Below, one piece after another: positions 16,183-24,511 of a stretch of 64,000 nucleotides of DNA. Made by a program: the position numbers and the translations under genes. Positions within the stretch are counted from its first letter, which is position 1, and every line of letters starts with the position of its first letter. Under the pieces are notes generated by a model that worked only from the letters and a program-made list of their open reading frames with translations, was not told where the DNA came from and ran no database searches. Source of the stretch: Novosphingobium profundi (lineage in GTDB: Bacteria; Pseudomonadota; Alphaproteobacteria; Sphingomonadales; Sphingomonadaceae); contig NZ_JAIVLF010000001.1 of the NCBI RefSeq assembly GCF_020524485.1, positions 1,240,001-1,304,000 on the forward strand, given 5' to 3'.

Positions 16183-18771
16183 ATGGGCGACACGGGCCCG
16201 ATCCGCACGACATGCGCCTATTGTGGCGTCGGCTGCGGCATCACGGCCGACGTTGCCAGCGGCGCGCGCCGGGAGGTCTCGGTTGCCGGCGATCCCAGGC
16301 ACCCGGCGAACGCCGGACGCCTGTGCTCCAAGGGCACGCACCTGGGCGAGACGGTCGGGCTGGAAGGACGTCTTCTCCATCCCCGGATCGCGGGCGAACG
16401 TGTGTCGTGGGACAAGGCGAGCGCGGAGGTTGCCGAGCGCATGCGCGCGTGCATCGCGCAGCATGGCCCGGACAGCGTCGCTTTCTATGTCTCGGGCCAG
16501 CTTCTGACCGAGGATTACTACGCCGCCAACAAGCTGATGAAGGGCTTTGTCGGCTCGGGCAACATCGACACCAATTCACGCCTGTGCATGGCAAGTGCGG
16601 TGGCGGCCTACAACCGCGCGTTCGGCGAGGACGTCGTCCCGTGTTCGTATGAGGACCTGGACGCGGCCGATCTCATTTTGCTGGTCGGCTCCAACACGGC
16701 CTGGTGCCACCCGGTCGTCTGGCAGCGGATCGAGAAGACCCGCGCGCGCCGGGGGACCCGGATCGTGGTGATCGATCCGCGCCGCACCGAGACCGCCGAA
16801 CAGGCTGACCTGCACGTGCCCATCGCGCCCGATGGTGACATTGCGCTGTTCAATGCGCTGCTCGCCCGCATGCACGCACAGGGGCTTGTCGATGCCGCCT
16901 ACATGTCCGCCCATGTCGAGGTCGCGCCCGATTTCTGGGACGATCTTGCCTGCGATCCCGGTGTCGACCCTGAGATTTTCGAAGAACTGTGCACGCTCGT
17001 CGCCGCACACCCGCGCATGGTCACGCTGTTCTCGCAAGGGGCGAACCAGTCGGTCTGCGGGACCGACAAGGGCAACGCCATCATCAACCTGCACCTGGCG
17101 ATGGGCAGCATCAATTGGATCGGCGCGGGGCCCTTCAGCATCACCGGTCAGCCCAACGCGATGGGCGGGCGCGAGGTGGGCGGCCTTGCCAACACGCTCG
17201 CCTGTCACCTTGGTTTCTCCGAGGAGGAACGCCGCGCAGCGGCGGCCTTCTGGAATGCACCTGTCCTGTGCTCGGGGCCGGGGCTCAAGGCCGTGGACCT
17301 GTTCCGGGCCGTGCACGATGGCCGGGTCAAGTTCCTGTGGGTCATGGCGACCAATCCGGCGGTCTCGATGCCCGACAGCGCCTTCGTGCGCGAGGCTCTC
17401 GCCCGCTGCCCGACGGTGGTGGTCTCCGATGTCATCGCGGACACCGACACCGCCCGGTATGCCGATATCCTTCTGCCCGCCGAGGCCTGGGGCGAAAAGA
17501 ATGGTACGGTGACCAATTCGGAGCGCTGCATCTCGCGCCAGCGCCGCCTGTTCGATGCGCCCGGCGAGGCGCGGGCCGACTGGCGCATCATCGCCGATGT
17601 CGCGGCGGCGATGGGGTGGGGGGAGGCGTTCGCCTGGGAGGATGCGGCGGCCGTTTTCCGCGAGTACGCACGGATGACAGGTCTCGCACAGGCGCGCGGA
17701 AAGTGCCTCGATCTCACGCATCTTGGCGATATTTCCAGCGCAGATTACGACGCGCTTGAACCCTTCCAGTGGGGCGGTGCGCGGCCTCTGGCTTCGGGCT
17801 ATCCGACCCCCTCGGGCAAGGCGCAGATGATCCGCATTGAAGCGCCCGAGCGGGTGCAGGATGCGGCGTTCCCACTGCGCCTCAACACCGCGCGCTACCG
17901 TGACCAGTGGCACACCATGACTCGCACGGGCCTCTCGCCAACCCTGTCGCAGCACCGGCCCGAGCCGCTGCTCGAAGTGCATCCGCGCGATGCCGCGTGC
18001 TATGGCGTAACCGCTGGCGGGCTCGCGCGGGTCGTGACCCGGCAGGGCCGCGCGGTGTTTCGTGTCGATGTGCAAGAGGGGCAGCGCCCTGGCGAGATCT
18101 GCGTGCCGATGCACTGGAGCGATGCCATGAGCGGAGAGGGGCGGGCCAACCGCCTGCCGGGGCCTCAGGTCGATCCGGTATCCGGTCAGCCCGGCTTCAA
18201 GAACAGTGCAGCGAGGCTGGAGACCGTTGCGGCCGACTGGCAGGCGTTCCTTGTCCGCCGCGATGCCATCGCGCCCAAGGGTCTTGCCTACTGGGCCCGC
18301 GCACGAATCGCCGAGGGCTGGCTCTACGAATTGGCGGGAGAAGGCGCGGTCGATCTCGACGCTTTACTTCCCGAAGGCGAACGGCTCGAGGTGGCCGACA
18401 CCGTCCGGGGCATGCGCCGCGTGGCGGTGCGCGCCGGGGACGGCACGCTGGCCGCGGCGATCTATCTCACCCGTGCGGGGCAGCTGCCCGCGCGCAGTTG
18501 GGTGGCAGGCCAGCTCGGACAGGACAGTGCGAGCGCCTGCGAGCTTCTTGCCGGGCGGCCGAGCACGCCGCTTCCCGATAGAGGGCCGATCGTGTGCGTG
18601 TGCCATGGCGTCGGCGCCAACGATATTGCCGCGGCCTGCGCGGACGGTGCCGACAGCGTCGAAGCCGTTGGGCAGAGCACGCAGGCGGGGACCAACTGCG
18701 GCTCCTGCCGCCCGGCCATTGCGCGCCTTCTGGAAACCTGTGCCACTCAGCCAAGGGAGCCTGCCGAATGA
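16183..18771 (+). CDS. nasA: Assimilatory nitrate reductase catalytic subunit
   Basis: This 862 aa cytoplasmic Mo-bis-MGD enzyme reduces nitrate to nitrite. The N-terminal [4Fe-4S] ligands are Cys11, Cys14, Cys18 and Cys48 (CAYCGVGC; LCSKG). The molybdopterin oxidoreductase domain fills most of the chain (for example DTNSRLCMASAVAAYNRAFG, VGSNTAWCHPV, ATNPAVSMPD) and is followed by the dinucleotide-binding domain. A C-terminal BFD-like [2Fe-2S] domain (CVCHGVGANDIAAAC...CGSCRP, about 805-850) is typical of NasA/NasC enzymes. It lies between nirD and cobA and overlaps cobA by ATGA. Electron donor: no separate NasB/NasC reductase is seen; NirB or ferredoxin may serve. Confidence 0.95.
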   Translation: MGDTGPIRTTCAYCGVGCGITADVASGARREVSVAGDPRHPANAGRLCSKGTHLGETVGLEGRLLHPRIAGERVSWDKASAEVAERMRACIAQHGPDSVAFYVSGQLLTEDYYAANKLMKGFVGSGNIDTNSRLCMASAVAAYNRAFGEDVVPCSYEDLDAADLILLVGSNTAWCHPVVWQRIEKTRARRGTRIVVIDPRRTETAEQADLHVPIAPDGDIALFNALLARMHAQGLVDAAYMSAHVEVAPDFWDDLACDPGVDPEIFEELCTLVAAHPRMVTLFSQGANQSVCGTDKGNAIINLHLAMGSINWIGAGPFSITGQPNAMGGREVGGLANTLACHLGFSEEERRAAAAFWNAPVLCSGPGLKAVDLFRAVHDGRVKFLWVMATNPAVSMPDSAFVREALARCPTVVVSDVIADTDTARYADILLPAEAWGEKNGTVTNSERCISRQRRLFDAPGEARADWRIIADVAAAMGWGEAFAWEDAAAVFREYARMTGLAQARGKCLDLTHLGDISSADYDALEPFQWGGARPLASGYPTPSGKAQMIRIEAPERVQDAAFPLRLNTARYRDQWHTMTRTGLSPTLSQHRPEPLLEVHPRDAACYGVTAGGLARVVTRQGRAVFRVDVQEGQRPGEICVPMHWSDAMSGEGRANRLPGPQVDPVSGQPGFKNSAARLETVAADWQAFLVRRDAIAPKGLAYWARARIAEGWLYELAGEGAVDLDALLPEGERLEVADTVRGMRRVAVRAGDGTLAAAIYLTRAGQLPARSWVAGQLGQDSASACELLAGRPSTPLPDRGPIVCVCHGVGANDIAAACADGADSVEAVGQSTQAGTNCGSCRPAIARLLETCATQPREPAE

Positions 18772-19565
18772 CTGCCCCCCGTTACGACGACTTTTGCGAA
18801 GGTTCGGTCTGGCTCGTGGGCGCAGGCCCCGGCGATCCCGAGCTTCTCACCCGCAAGGCCGAGCGCCTCATCGGCGCGGCGAGCGTGATTTTCCACGATG
18901 CGCTGGTGGGTCCGGGCATCCTTGAGCTGGCAAGCCGGCGCGCACGCCTTGTCTACGTGGGAAAGCGGTCGGGGCGTCATTCCAAGGATCAGAAGAGCAT
19001 CGATGCGCTGATCGTCGAGGCGGCGCTCGCGGGCGAGCGCGTTGTGCGCCTCAAGGGCGGGGACCCCTCGATCTTCGGGCGCGCGACAGAGGAACTGGAC
19101 GCGTGCCGCGCAGCTGGTGTGCCGGTGCGGGTCTGTCCGGGCGTCACCGCAGCCAGCGCGGCGGCCGCGGGTATCGGGACCTCGCTCACCCTGCGGGGAT
19201 TTGCCCGTAAGCTGACCTTTGTGACCGCCCATGCGCGTGCGGGCGAGGAGTTGCAACTCGACTGGGCGCGGCTGGCCGATCCCGAGGCGACGCTGGCAGT
19301 CTACATGGGCAAGGCGGCGGCTCCTGCGCTGTCGGCACAGCTGATTGCGGCGGGCCTTCCGGCCGACACGCCGGTCGCTCTGGTCGAGAACGCGAGCCTG
19401 CCCGACGAGCGCCACTTTCACACCCGTCTCGACCTGCTGCCGCTGGCCTCGCGCACAGCCCTTGGCGATGGTCCGGCGTTGCTGCTGATCGGCTCGGCGA
19501 TGGAGCAGAGCCCGGATACAGAGCGTGAGCAGGTCATGAAATTTGGGGTTAAGGTTCTGAAATAG
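18768..19565 (+). CDS. cobA: Uroporphyrinogen-III C-methyltransferase for siroheme synthesis
   Basis: This 265 aa SAM-dependent tetrapyrrole methylase adds methyl groups at C2 and C7 of uroporphyrinogen III to give precorrin-2, the first step to siroheme, the NirB cofactor. Family motifs: VWLVGAGPGDPELLTRKAE near residue 15, RLKGGDPSIFGRATEEL near 95, [13 protein letters not shown], and VYMGKA. The start ATG 18768 overlaps the nasA stop. It lacks the CysG dehydrogenase/ferrochelatase part, which must be encoded elsewhere. It is the last gene of the nir-nas operon. Confidence 0.94.
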   Translation: MTAPRYDDFCEGSVWLVGAGPGDPELLTRKAERLIGAASVIFHDALVGPGILELASRRARLVYVGKRSGRHSKDQKSIDALIVEAALAGERVVRLKGGDPSIFGRATEELDACRAAGVPVRVCPGVTAASAAAAGIGTSLTLRGFARKLTFVTAHARAGEELQLDWARLADPEATLAVYMGKAAAPALSAQLIAAGLPADTPVALVENASLPDERHFHTRLDLLPLASRTALGDGPALLLIGSAMEQSPDTEREQVMKFGVKVLK

Positions 19566-19722
19566 ATTTATAATGTCAAAAAACTAGGATACGCGGCCAC
19601 GGACCTCGACCATGGGGAGTGGACGAGCCGCGAGGCCGGTTTCCGGCTGCCGAGTTACGGGGCCGGTCTCGCTTTCATCTCGGCTGTGTCCTTGAGAGGA
19701 TGCGGCATGTGTCATGTGGCAT

Positions 19723-20475
19723 TCAGGGCCAGCCTGCCGACAGAACCTCCGCTTCGGCTTCTGCCGAAAGTGGCTCCCCCAGATGCGATCCCGGCTGGAT
19801 CAGGTCGGCGCGCCCATCCGCATCGAGGACAATGAGCCTCCAGGCATCCGCCCCCCGGCAGGCGAGGCCCACGCCGATCGAACCTGCAAAACGACGGCAG
19901 TAGGTGCCATCATCGCTCCGGTAGGTCGCCAGAATGTGAAACAGTCTCTCGTCCCCCGGGGATGTGCGCGGGTCGCTTTCGAGGGCCGTGGCAAGGGCGC
20001 CTGCGGCAAGTAGCCTGTCGCCTGCATCGCGCAGGTTGCCCACATCTTGTCCGCCAGCGTCCTGCCCAGACGTGCCGGCAAAGCGGGCGAGGTCGAGACT
20101 GCTCCCAATCAGTACCCCCAGGACAAGCGCCAGTGACAGGCCAAGCGCGAGGCCGGGGCGCTGGAAAATCGGGACCTTGCTCCTTGGCGCAGCGCCATGT
20201 CGGCGGGGCTCTCCTGCCGCGTTTGCCTGCTCACGTCGGGCCTTGGCGGCGGTGAAATCCAGGATTGCGCCCTCGCGCCCTATAGCGTGAATCTCGCGGG
20301 CCGACCGCGCTGCCGAAAGAGGGATAGGACGAACCTTGCCCTTCGCACGGCGCACCTTTTCGAGCCGGGCGGCAAGGTCGGGATCTGCGGCAATGGCCGC
20401 TTCGACCGCGCGCGCTTCCTCGCCGCTCAGTTCCCCATCCGCATAGGCCCGGAATTGCTGGGGGCTTATGTTCAT
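19723..20475 (-). CDS. Anti-sigma-factor-like single-pass membrane protein
   Basis: This 250 aa protein begins MNISPQQFRAYADGELSGEE, matching the N-terminal helix pattern of anti-sigma factors of the ECF class (AYADGEL...AAIAADPDLAARL), but without the HxxxCxxC zinc motif. One transmembrane helix lies at about 108-128 (GLALGLSLALVLGVLIGSS). The rest, 130-250, would be periplasmic. Such proteins usually sit beside their sigma factor; none is found on either side. It may act on a sigma factor encoded elsewhere. Between its start and the META gene (20476-20655) I see no coding frame I would support. Confidence 0.65.
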   Translation of the reverse strand: MNISPQQFRAYADGELSGEEARAVEAAIAADPDLAARLEKVRRAKGKVRPIPLSAARSAREIHAIGREGAILDFTAAKARREQANAAGEPRRHGAAPRSKVPIFQRPGLALGLSLALVLGVLIGSSLDLARFAGTSGQDAGGQDVGNLRDAGDRLLAAGALATALESDPRTSPGDERLFHILATYRSDDGTYCRRFAGSIGVGLACRGADAWRLIVLDADGRADLIQPGSHLGEPLSAEAEAEVLSAGWP

Positions 20476-20655
20476 GCGGTCTCTCCCGATGGTTCGGGAC
20501 CCGGCCTTCTCGCCGTTCTCCCGACGCGATCTTCTTTCCTCTCAGGACTCGTGATGGCCCTTGCACACAGGAGTGTACGCCAAGGCGTGCAGCCTGACGA
20601 GAGGCTGTGCAACCAGAAGCGGTGCGAAGGGCCCGTAGGCCTCCGGGAGCAGGTG

Positions 20656-21111
20656 TCAGTCCGCGCTGTCGACGAAGCGGAAGGTGACGGTATCGGACTG
20701 GATGAACATGGTCTTCTCGTCGGGCGAGAAGCGGTAGCGCCGGTCTCCGGGCAATTCTCGGCCTACCCGGTTGGCGATCTCGGGATCGGGGCAGAGTTTG
20801 CGGGTCGTGGCAATCGGGGTGATCTGGATCCGGCCCTCCATGAACTGCGCGGTCCATCTGGCGTTGCCGGTGTTGCACGCGAGGCGGAAGTGCGCTTCTC
20901 CCTTCACGTTGAAGGTCAAGGTGAGCTCTTGCGATTGCTGCGCGGTGAGAGTGGTTTGCGAACCACCTTCCGCGATCCCGGCAAGTTGCCAGGTGGGGCC
21001 GATAAGGGCGCTCTGGCGTTCCTCGCGCGCATCGAGGCTGGCGCAGGCCGACGTGGTGGCGAGCAGAAGGGCGATGCAGGCGGACCTGCGGAGCGGGGTG
21101 CGTGCAATCAT
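20656..21111 (-). CDS. META-domain lipoprotein (HslJ-like)
   Basis: This 151 aa protein starts at the ATG at 21111 (MIARTPLRRSACIALLLATT, then lipobox SAC). It contains a META domain: PTWQLAGI, a hydrophobic strand LTLTFNVKGEAHFRLACNTGNA and the closing KTMFIQSDTVTFRFVD. META proteins such as HslJ are secreted or outer-membrane-linked stress proteins of uncertain role. A longer frame back to 21162 lacks support and would bury the signal sequence. It is transcribed leftward, 180 bases ahead of the anti-sigma-like gene. Confidence 0.75.
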   Translation of the reverse strand: MIARTPLRRSACIALLLATTSACASLDAREERQSALIGPTWQLAGIAEGGSQTTLTAQQSQELTLTFNVKGEAHFRLACNTGNARWTAQFMEGRIQITPIATTRKLCPDPEIANRVGRELPGDRRYRFSPDEKTMFIQSDTVTFRFVDSAD

Positions 21112-21175
21112 GAAGGGGAAGGTACCTGTTTGTGGGGCGAGAACAAGGCGGTTCAGGGACATGTCGGGTCAGGGG

Positions 21176-21219
21176 GCCGGACCGCCACCATGGGGGGTGA
21201 GGGACGGTGGCGGTCCGGC
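21176..21219. repeat. 14-bp perfect inverted repeat
   Basis: GCCGGACCGCCACC (21176-21189) is exactly complementary to GGTGGCGGTCCGGC (21206-21219) across a 16-nt loop. This is the longest perfect stem I found in the window. There is no T-run on either side, so it is not a classic terminator. It lies about 65 bases upstream of the META-domain gene. Confidence 0.7.
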
Positions 21220-21636
21220 GAGCCGTCCGTGGCGGGCGGCTGAAAGATGGCGTGAACCCGGGCCAGGAGCGATCGATGCGCTCGGGTAAACTATAGGGTC
21301 GGAGAAACCCGGTGGCGATGAGCCTTTCCGACCCTGCTCCAAGAATGCCCCATGGCCGTGCCGCGAGCCCATCGGGATTAGGCCGGATAAACGGGGGCGG
21401 AACCACCCGGCTTTCGAGCCGGGGAAGAGCGCGGGTGAGGGGCGCGGAATCGCAATCCTGGCGCAGCGGATGCGGTGTCGAAGCTTTGGGGAGGTCGGGC
21501 TTCGATCATTCCCAGGTCAAGGCGATCGAGGTTTCATGTTTGCGAGCTGCGCGGGAATCAAAATGGTCCGAAGCCATGGGGCTACACGAAGTATCCCGTT
21601 GCCTTGGACTGCAATTCCTGGTGCGTACTCGATGGT

Positions 21637-21652
21637 TTACTATCCGTAGTAA
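21637..21652. promoter_or_regulatory. Palindromic operator candidate upstream of the response-regulator gene
   Basis: TTACTA-TCCG-TAGTAA is a perfect 6-bp palindrome with a 4-nt spacer, about 190 bases before the response-regulator ATG. Its size and symmetry suit a dimeric regulator, possibly the NarL-type protein itself. It is followed by CTAGGTCT, which resembles the CTAG-containing motif seen before several genes of the neighbouring envelope cluster. Confidence 0.4.
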
Positions 21653-21842
21653 CCCGCTAGGTCTTGAAGACTGACCCGGTTCGGCCGGGAAACTTGGTAC
21701 GCGAGGGGACAAATGCCATGCGATGTGGGACGCGCCGATGCACGAATGCGGGTCAACCCCTATGGGCCGGGGCGGCTTGTCATTCCATGATCGCATCCAT
21801 GCTGACGTTGACATGTTGCCGCCGCTCGACCGGAGAGGTGAA

Positions 21843-22493
21843 ATGAGCAGTCCTGTGCGCCGTATCGTTCTGGCCGACGACCATGAGGCCATCCGCCTGG
21901 GGGTGCGCTCAGTCATCTCCTCGCATCCCGACTGGCGTGTGGTGGGCGAAGCGGGCGATGGCCGCGAGGCGCTGGAAGTGGTGCGCTCGGTGCGGCCCGA
22001 TATCGCCATCATCGACTATTCGCTGCCGATGATGAACGGACTGGAATTGACCCGTGCGATCAAGAAGGAGCTTCCCCGGACCGAGGTGCTGGTCTTCACC
22101 ATGCACGACCGCGAGGACGTTCTCGCCGAACTGCTGACCGCCGGTGCCAGAGGCTATCTCCTGAAATCGGAGGCCAGCAAGCACCTTCTGGCCGCGGTGG
22201 AAGCGCTTTCGCTGCGCAGGCCCTACTTTTCGGGGAATGTCTCGCAGACCCTGCTCGATCGCTTCGTGGAGATGGCCGCGCGCGAGGCTTCGGCTACCGC
22301 ACTTACCCCGCGTGAGCGCGAGATCGTTCAGCTGATTGCGGAAGGGCGTTTGAACAAGGAGATCGCGGCGATCCTGGAGCTCTCGATCAAGACGGTCGAA
22401 ACGCACCGCGCCGCGGCCATGCGCAAGCTCGACCTCAAAAGCACCGCGGACCTCGTACGGTACGCGGTGCGCAACAATATCATCGAGCCTTGA
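21843..22493 (+). CDS. NarL/FixJ-type response regulator with LuxR DNA-binding domain
   Basis: This 216 aa regulator has a receiver domain (1-120; acidic cluster ADDH at 11-14, phosphoacceptor Asp58 in IIDYSLPMMNG, conserved Lys in YLLKSEA) and a LuxR-type helix-turn-helix (about 150-210: LTPREREIVQLIAEGRLNKEIA, SIKTVETHR). The start ATG 21843 follows GGAGAGGTGAA. A longer in-frame form from 21723 is not needed. Its 3' end overlaps the convergent histidine-kinase gene by 14 bases, which marks the two as a likely pair despite opposite strands. Targets are unknown. Confidence 0.92.
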   Translation: MSSPVRRIVLADDHEAIRLGVRSVISSHPDWRVVGEAGDGREALEVVRSVRPDIAIIDYSLPMMNGLELTRAIKKELPRTEVLVFTMHDREDVLAELLTAGARGYLLKSEASKHLLAAVEALSLRRPYFSGNVSQTLLDRFVEMAAREASATALTPREREIVQLIAEGRLNKEIAAILELSIKTVETHRAAAMRKLDLKSTADLVRYAVRNNIIEP

Positions 22494-23268
22494 AGCGCCA
22501 CCGGGCCGAAGGGCCCGGGCAGGACTTGGGGCAGGTCATCTCGTTGCAGATGCCCAGCGGGCTGCGCACCACCGCCGTAACCGCGGTCCCGCGCTCAAGG
22601 GGGGAAACCCGGACTTCGCCGCCCACTTCGGACATGCGTGCGGCCATGCCGCGAAGGCCCACGCCCAGGCCCGAGACAATGGCCTTGCGGTTCTTGTTGC
22701 CCACGCCGAAGTCGCGCACGCGCAGGCACAGCCAGTTGCAGGTGCAATGAAGCCGGATCTCGGCACGATCCGAACGGCTGTGCTTGAACACGTTCATCAG
22801 CGCTTCCTGGGCGATGCGCAGGACCGCCAGCTCCATTTCCGGCGGGAAACCGTCACGGTAGCCACGCACCTTGAAGCGGATGTCGATCCCGGTCCGGGCG
22901 GACATGCCAAGGGCCAAGGCCTCCAGCGCACCGTCGAGGCCGTACTTTTCCAGCTCGGGCGGATGCAGCATGTAGGTCAGGCAGCGCATCTGGTCCTGCA
23001 GGCGGGCGACGATCTCGCGCGCACTGCCGCCGGACCAGTTGCCGCCCTGTTGATCGGAACAGGCCAGCTCGAACTGGAGTTCGAGCAACAACTGGGCGGT
23101 GATGTCGTGCAATTCGCGCGCGATCTGACGGCGCTCGTCGTTGCGAGCCCGCAAGACGTCGAGATGGGCGCCTCTCTCCCCCTTCAGGTCTGAAGCACTC
23201 GCTTTCCGTTCGAAGGCGCGCAGGACGCCTTGTCCAGGATTGACAGCTTTCGTTGCTACAGAATGCAT
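22480..23268 (-). CDS. Soluble HisKA_3 sensor histidine kinase (NarX/DegS class)
   Basis: This 262 aa kinase has a HisKA_3 dimerisation box with phosphoacceptor His54 (ERRQIARELHDITAQLL) and an HATPase domain (N box QEALMNVFKHS, G box VSGLGVGLRGMAARM). It has no transmembrane helix and no recognisable PAS or GAF domain; only about 40 residues precede the H box. The start ATG at 23268 is chosen for its AGGGGA ribosome site; a longer frame to 23298 exists. It is convergent with, and overlaps, the NarL-type regulator gene. The signal may come through a partner protein. Confidence 0.88.
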   Translation of the reverse strand: MHSVATKAVNPGQGVLRAFERKASASDLKGERGAHLDVLRARNDERRQIARELHDITAQLLLELQFELACSDQQGGNWSGGSAREIVARLQDQMRCLTYMLHPPELEKYGLDGALEALALGMSARTGIDIRFKVRGYRDGFPPEMELAVLRIAQEALMNVFKHSRSDRAEIRLHCTCNWLCLRVRDFGVGNKNRKAIVSGLGVGLRGMAARMSEVGGEVRVSPLERGTAVTAVVRSPLGICNEMTCPKSCPGPSARWRFKAR

Positions 23269-23299
23269 AAGTCCCCTTTCATCCGAAGCGCGATCCAAA

Positions 23300-23415
23300 G
23301 GGTTTGCGGATGTGTGAATTCTTATTTTTGTAACATTTGTATTTTTATGTTTATTTTGTTTTCACATGGGGATCATTTATACAATCGAATTCTAGTATTA
23401 ATGGCAAATTAATCT
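23300..23415. promoter_or_regulatory. AT-rich promoter island upstream of the histidine-kinase gene
   Basis: About 115 bases of strongly AT-rich sequence (runs such as TATTTTTATG and TTTATTTTG) stand out in this GC-rich window. The stretch lies between the FGE-like gene and the histidine-kinase gene, both leftward, and so should contain the kinase promoter. On the minus strand a TTGCCA and a TATAAA occur about 20 nt apart. It might also bind nucleoid proteins. Confidence 0.45.
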
Positions 23416-23427
23416 CGGGTCTACCCC

Positions 23428-24396
23428 CTATTCACCATCGCCTCCCGGCGCGCCGCGCACGACGCAGCGAAAGCCGACATGGCTGGTGGAGGTGTCGATC
23501 GGCTGGGCGTGCCGGGCGGCAGGGCGGTAGCGCCGGCAGTAATTGGGGGCGCACAGGTGCGAGCCTCCCTTCAGGACCTTTCGCGCGATCCGGATGCCGG
23601 GCATGGCCGGATCGTAGCTTTCTTCCTGTGGGCCTCCGAGCGGGTTGCGCGGCGCGCAGCAACCTTCTTTTTCGGCGTGCCCCTGATGGCTTTGCGAGTA
23701 GAAGTCGCTGGTCCACTCCCAGACATTCCCTATCAGGTCATATATTCCGTATGGATTGGCGGGGTAGGTGCGCACGGGTGACGTGCGCAGGTAGCCGTCA
23801 AGCAGCGTATTCTCGTTGGGAAACGCGCCCTGCCAGGTGTTGGCCTGGGCAATGCCGCCGGGAAGGAGCTCATCGCCCCAGGCGAATTCTGCGCGGTCGA
23901 GACCGCCGCGGGCGGCGAATTCCCACTCGGCCTCGGTCGGCAGGTCCTTGCCAGCCCATCTGGCAAAGGCACATGCGTCCTCGTAGGCGATGTGTACGAC
24001 CGGGTGATCCTCTAGACCTTCCAGGTCGGAGCCTTCGCCCAGCGGTTGTTTCCAGTTTGCGGCGGGCCTGTAATCCCACCACTGCGAGATGTCGCGGAGC
24101 GAAACGGGCCGGCGGGGCGCTTCGAACACCAGCGAGGCGGGGTAGAGCAGTTCGGGCAGGGCGCCCGGATAGTCCGCTGGGTCGGGCGGAATCTCGGCGA
24201 AGGTCACGTGCCCGGTTGCCTCGACGAAGCGGCGGAATTCACGGTTGGTGACCGGAGTTGCATCCATCCAGAACGCATCGACCTGAACCCGGTGGGCAGG
24301 CGCTTCTTCGGGATAGTGCTCGTCCGAGCCCATCCAGAACGTCCCACCTTCCAACCGAACCATCTCTTTCAGATCGGGGCTTGTGCTCTGATCCAC
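23428..24396 (-). CDS. Formylglycine-generating enzyme (SUMF1/FGE family)
   Basis: This 322 aa protein has the FGE-sulfatase fold: VRLEGGTFWMGSDEHYPEEAP at the start, TPVTNREFRRFVEATGH, LPTEAEWEFAARGG, GNVWEWTSDFY, and the C-terminal active-site block GGSHLCAPNYCRRYRPAARH. Cys282 and Cys287 keep the spacing of the catalytic pair of authentic FGEs, so it likely converts a sulfatase Cys to formylglycine. The start GTG 24396 is preferred for its GGAGGAGGG site; a longer frame to 24444 lacks one. No sulfatase is encoded in this window. EgtB-like or PvdO-like roles are less likely given the Cys pair. Confidence 0.85.
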   Translation of the reverse strand: MDQSTSPDLKEMVRLEGGTFWMGSDEHYPEEAPAHRVQVDAFWMDATPVTNREFRRFVEATGHVTFAEIPPDPADYPGALPELLYPASLVFEAPRRPVSLRDISQWWDYRPAANWKQPLGEGSDLEGLEDHPVVHIAYEDACAFARWAGKDLPTEAEWEFAARGGLDRAEFAWGDELLPGGIAQANTWQGAFPNENTLLDGYLRTSPVRTYPANPYGIYDLIGNVWEWTSDFYSQSHQGHAEKEGCCAPRNPLGGPQEESYDPAMPGIRIARKVLKGGSHLCAPNYCRRYRPAARHAQPIDTSTSHVGFRCVVRGAPGGDGE

Positions 24397-24416
24397 CTGA
24401 TCCCTCCTCCGGACGC

Positions 24417-24438
24417 GTGCATTAGTCGGACAATGCAC
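24417..24438. terminator. Inverted repeat between outer-membrane protein and FGE genes
   Basis: GTGCATT (24417-24423) and AATGCAC (24432-24438) form a perfect 7-bp stem with an 8-nt loop. It lies downstream of the leftward outer-membrane-protein gene and 21 bases upstream of the FGE start. No T-run follows, so it may be a weak terminator or an operator. Confidence 0.35.
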
Positions 24439-24511
24439 GGCCATCGGTTCAGGAGATATCGGGATTACCTGAAGGTCGGTATCGGTATAAACCCTGAGTG
24501 TGCATTCTTGC

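Larger units (their letters stand above)
21112..21842. other. 731-nt gene-free region dense in perfect inverted repeats
   Basis: I find no convincing protein gene, tRNA or known riboswitch here. The stretch holds an unusual number of perfect dyads: a 14-bp stem (21176-21189/21206-21219), 8 bp (21296-21303/21327-21334), 7 bp with a TTCG loop (21406-21412/21417-21423), 7 bp (21478-21484/21499-21505), 6 bp TTACTA/TAGTAA (21637-21652), 5 bp (21661-21671) and 5 bp (21675-21689). It may hold a structured RNA, a long 5' leader of the response-regulator gene, operators, or a mixture. Confidence 0.5.

Noticed and set aside
21471..21520. A tRNA-like T-arm (GGGCTTCGATCATTCCC)
   Set aside because: No acceptor stem, anticodon arm or D-arm can be placed around it.
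23422..23430. TACCCCCTA as a NarL-type binding site
   Set aside because: It overlaps the stop codon of the FGE gene and has no partner half-site; too little support.
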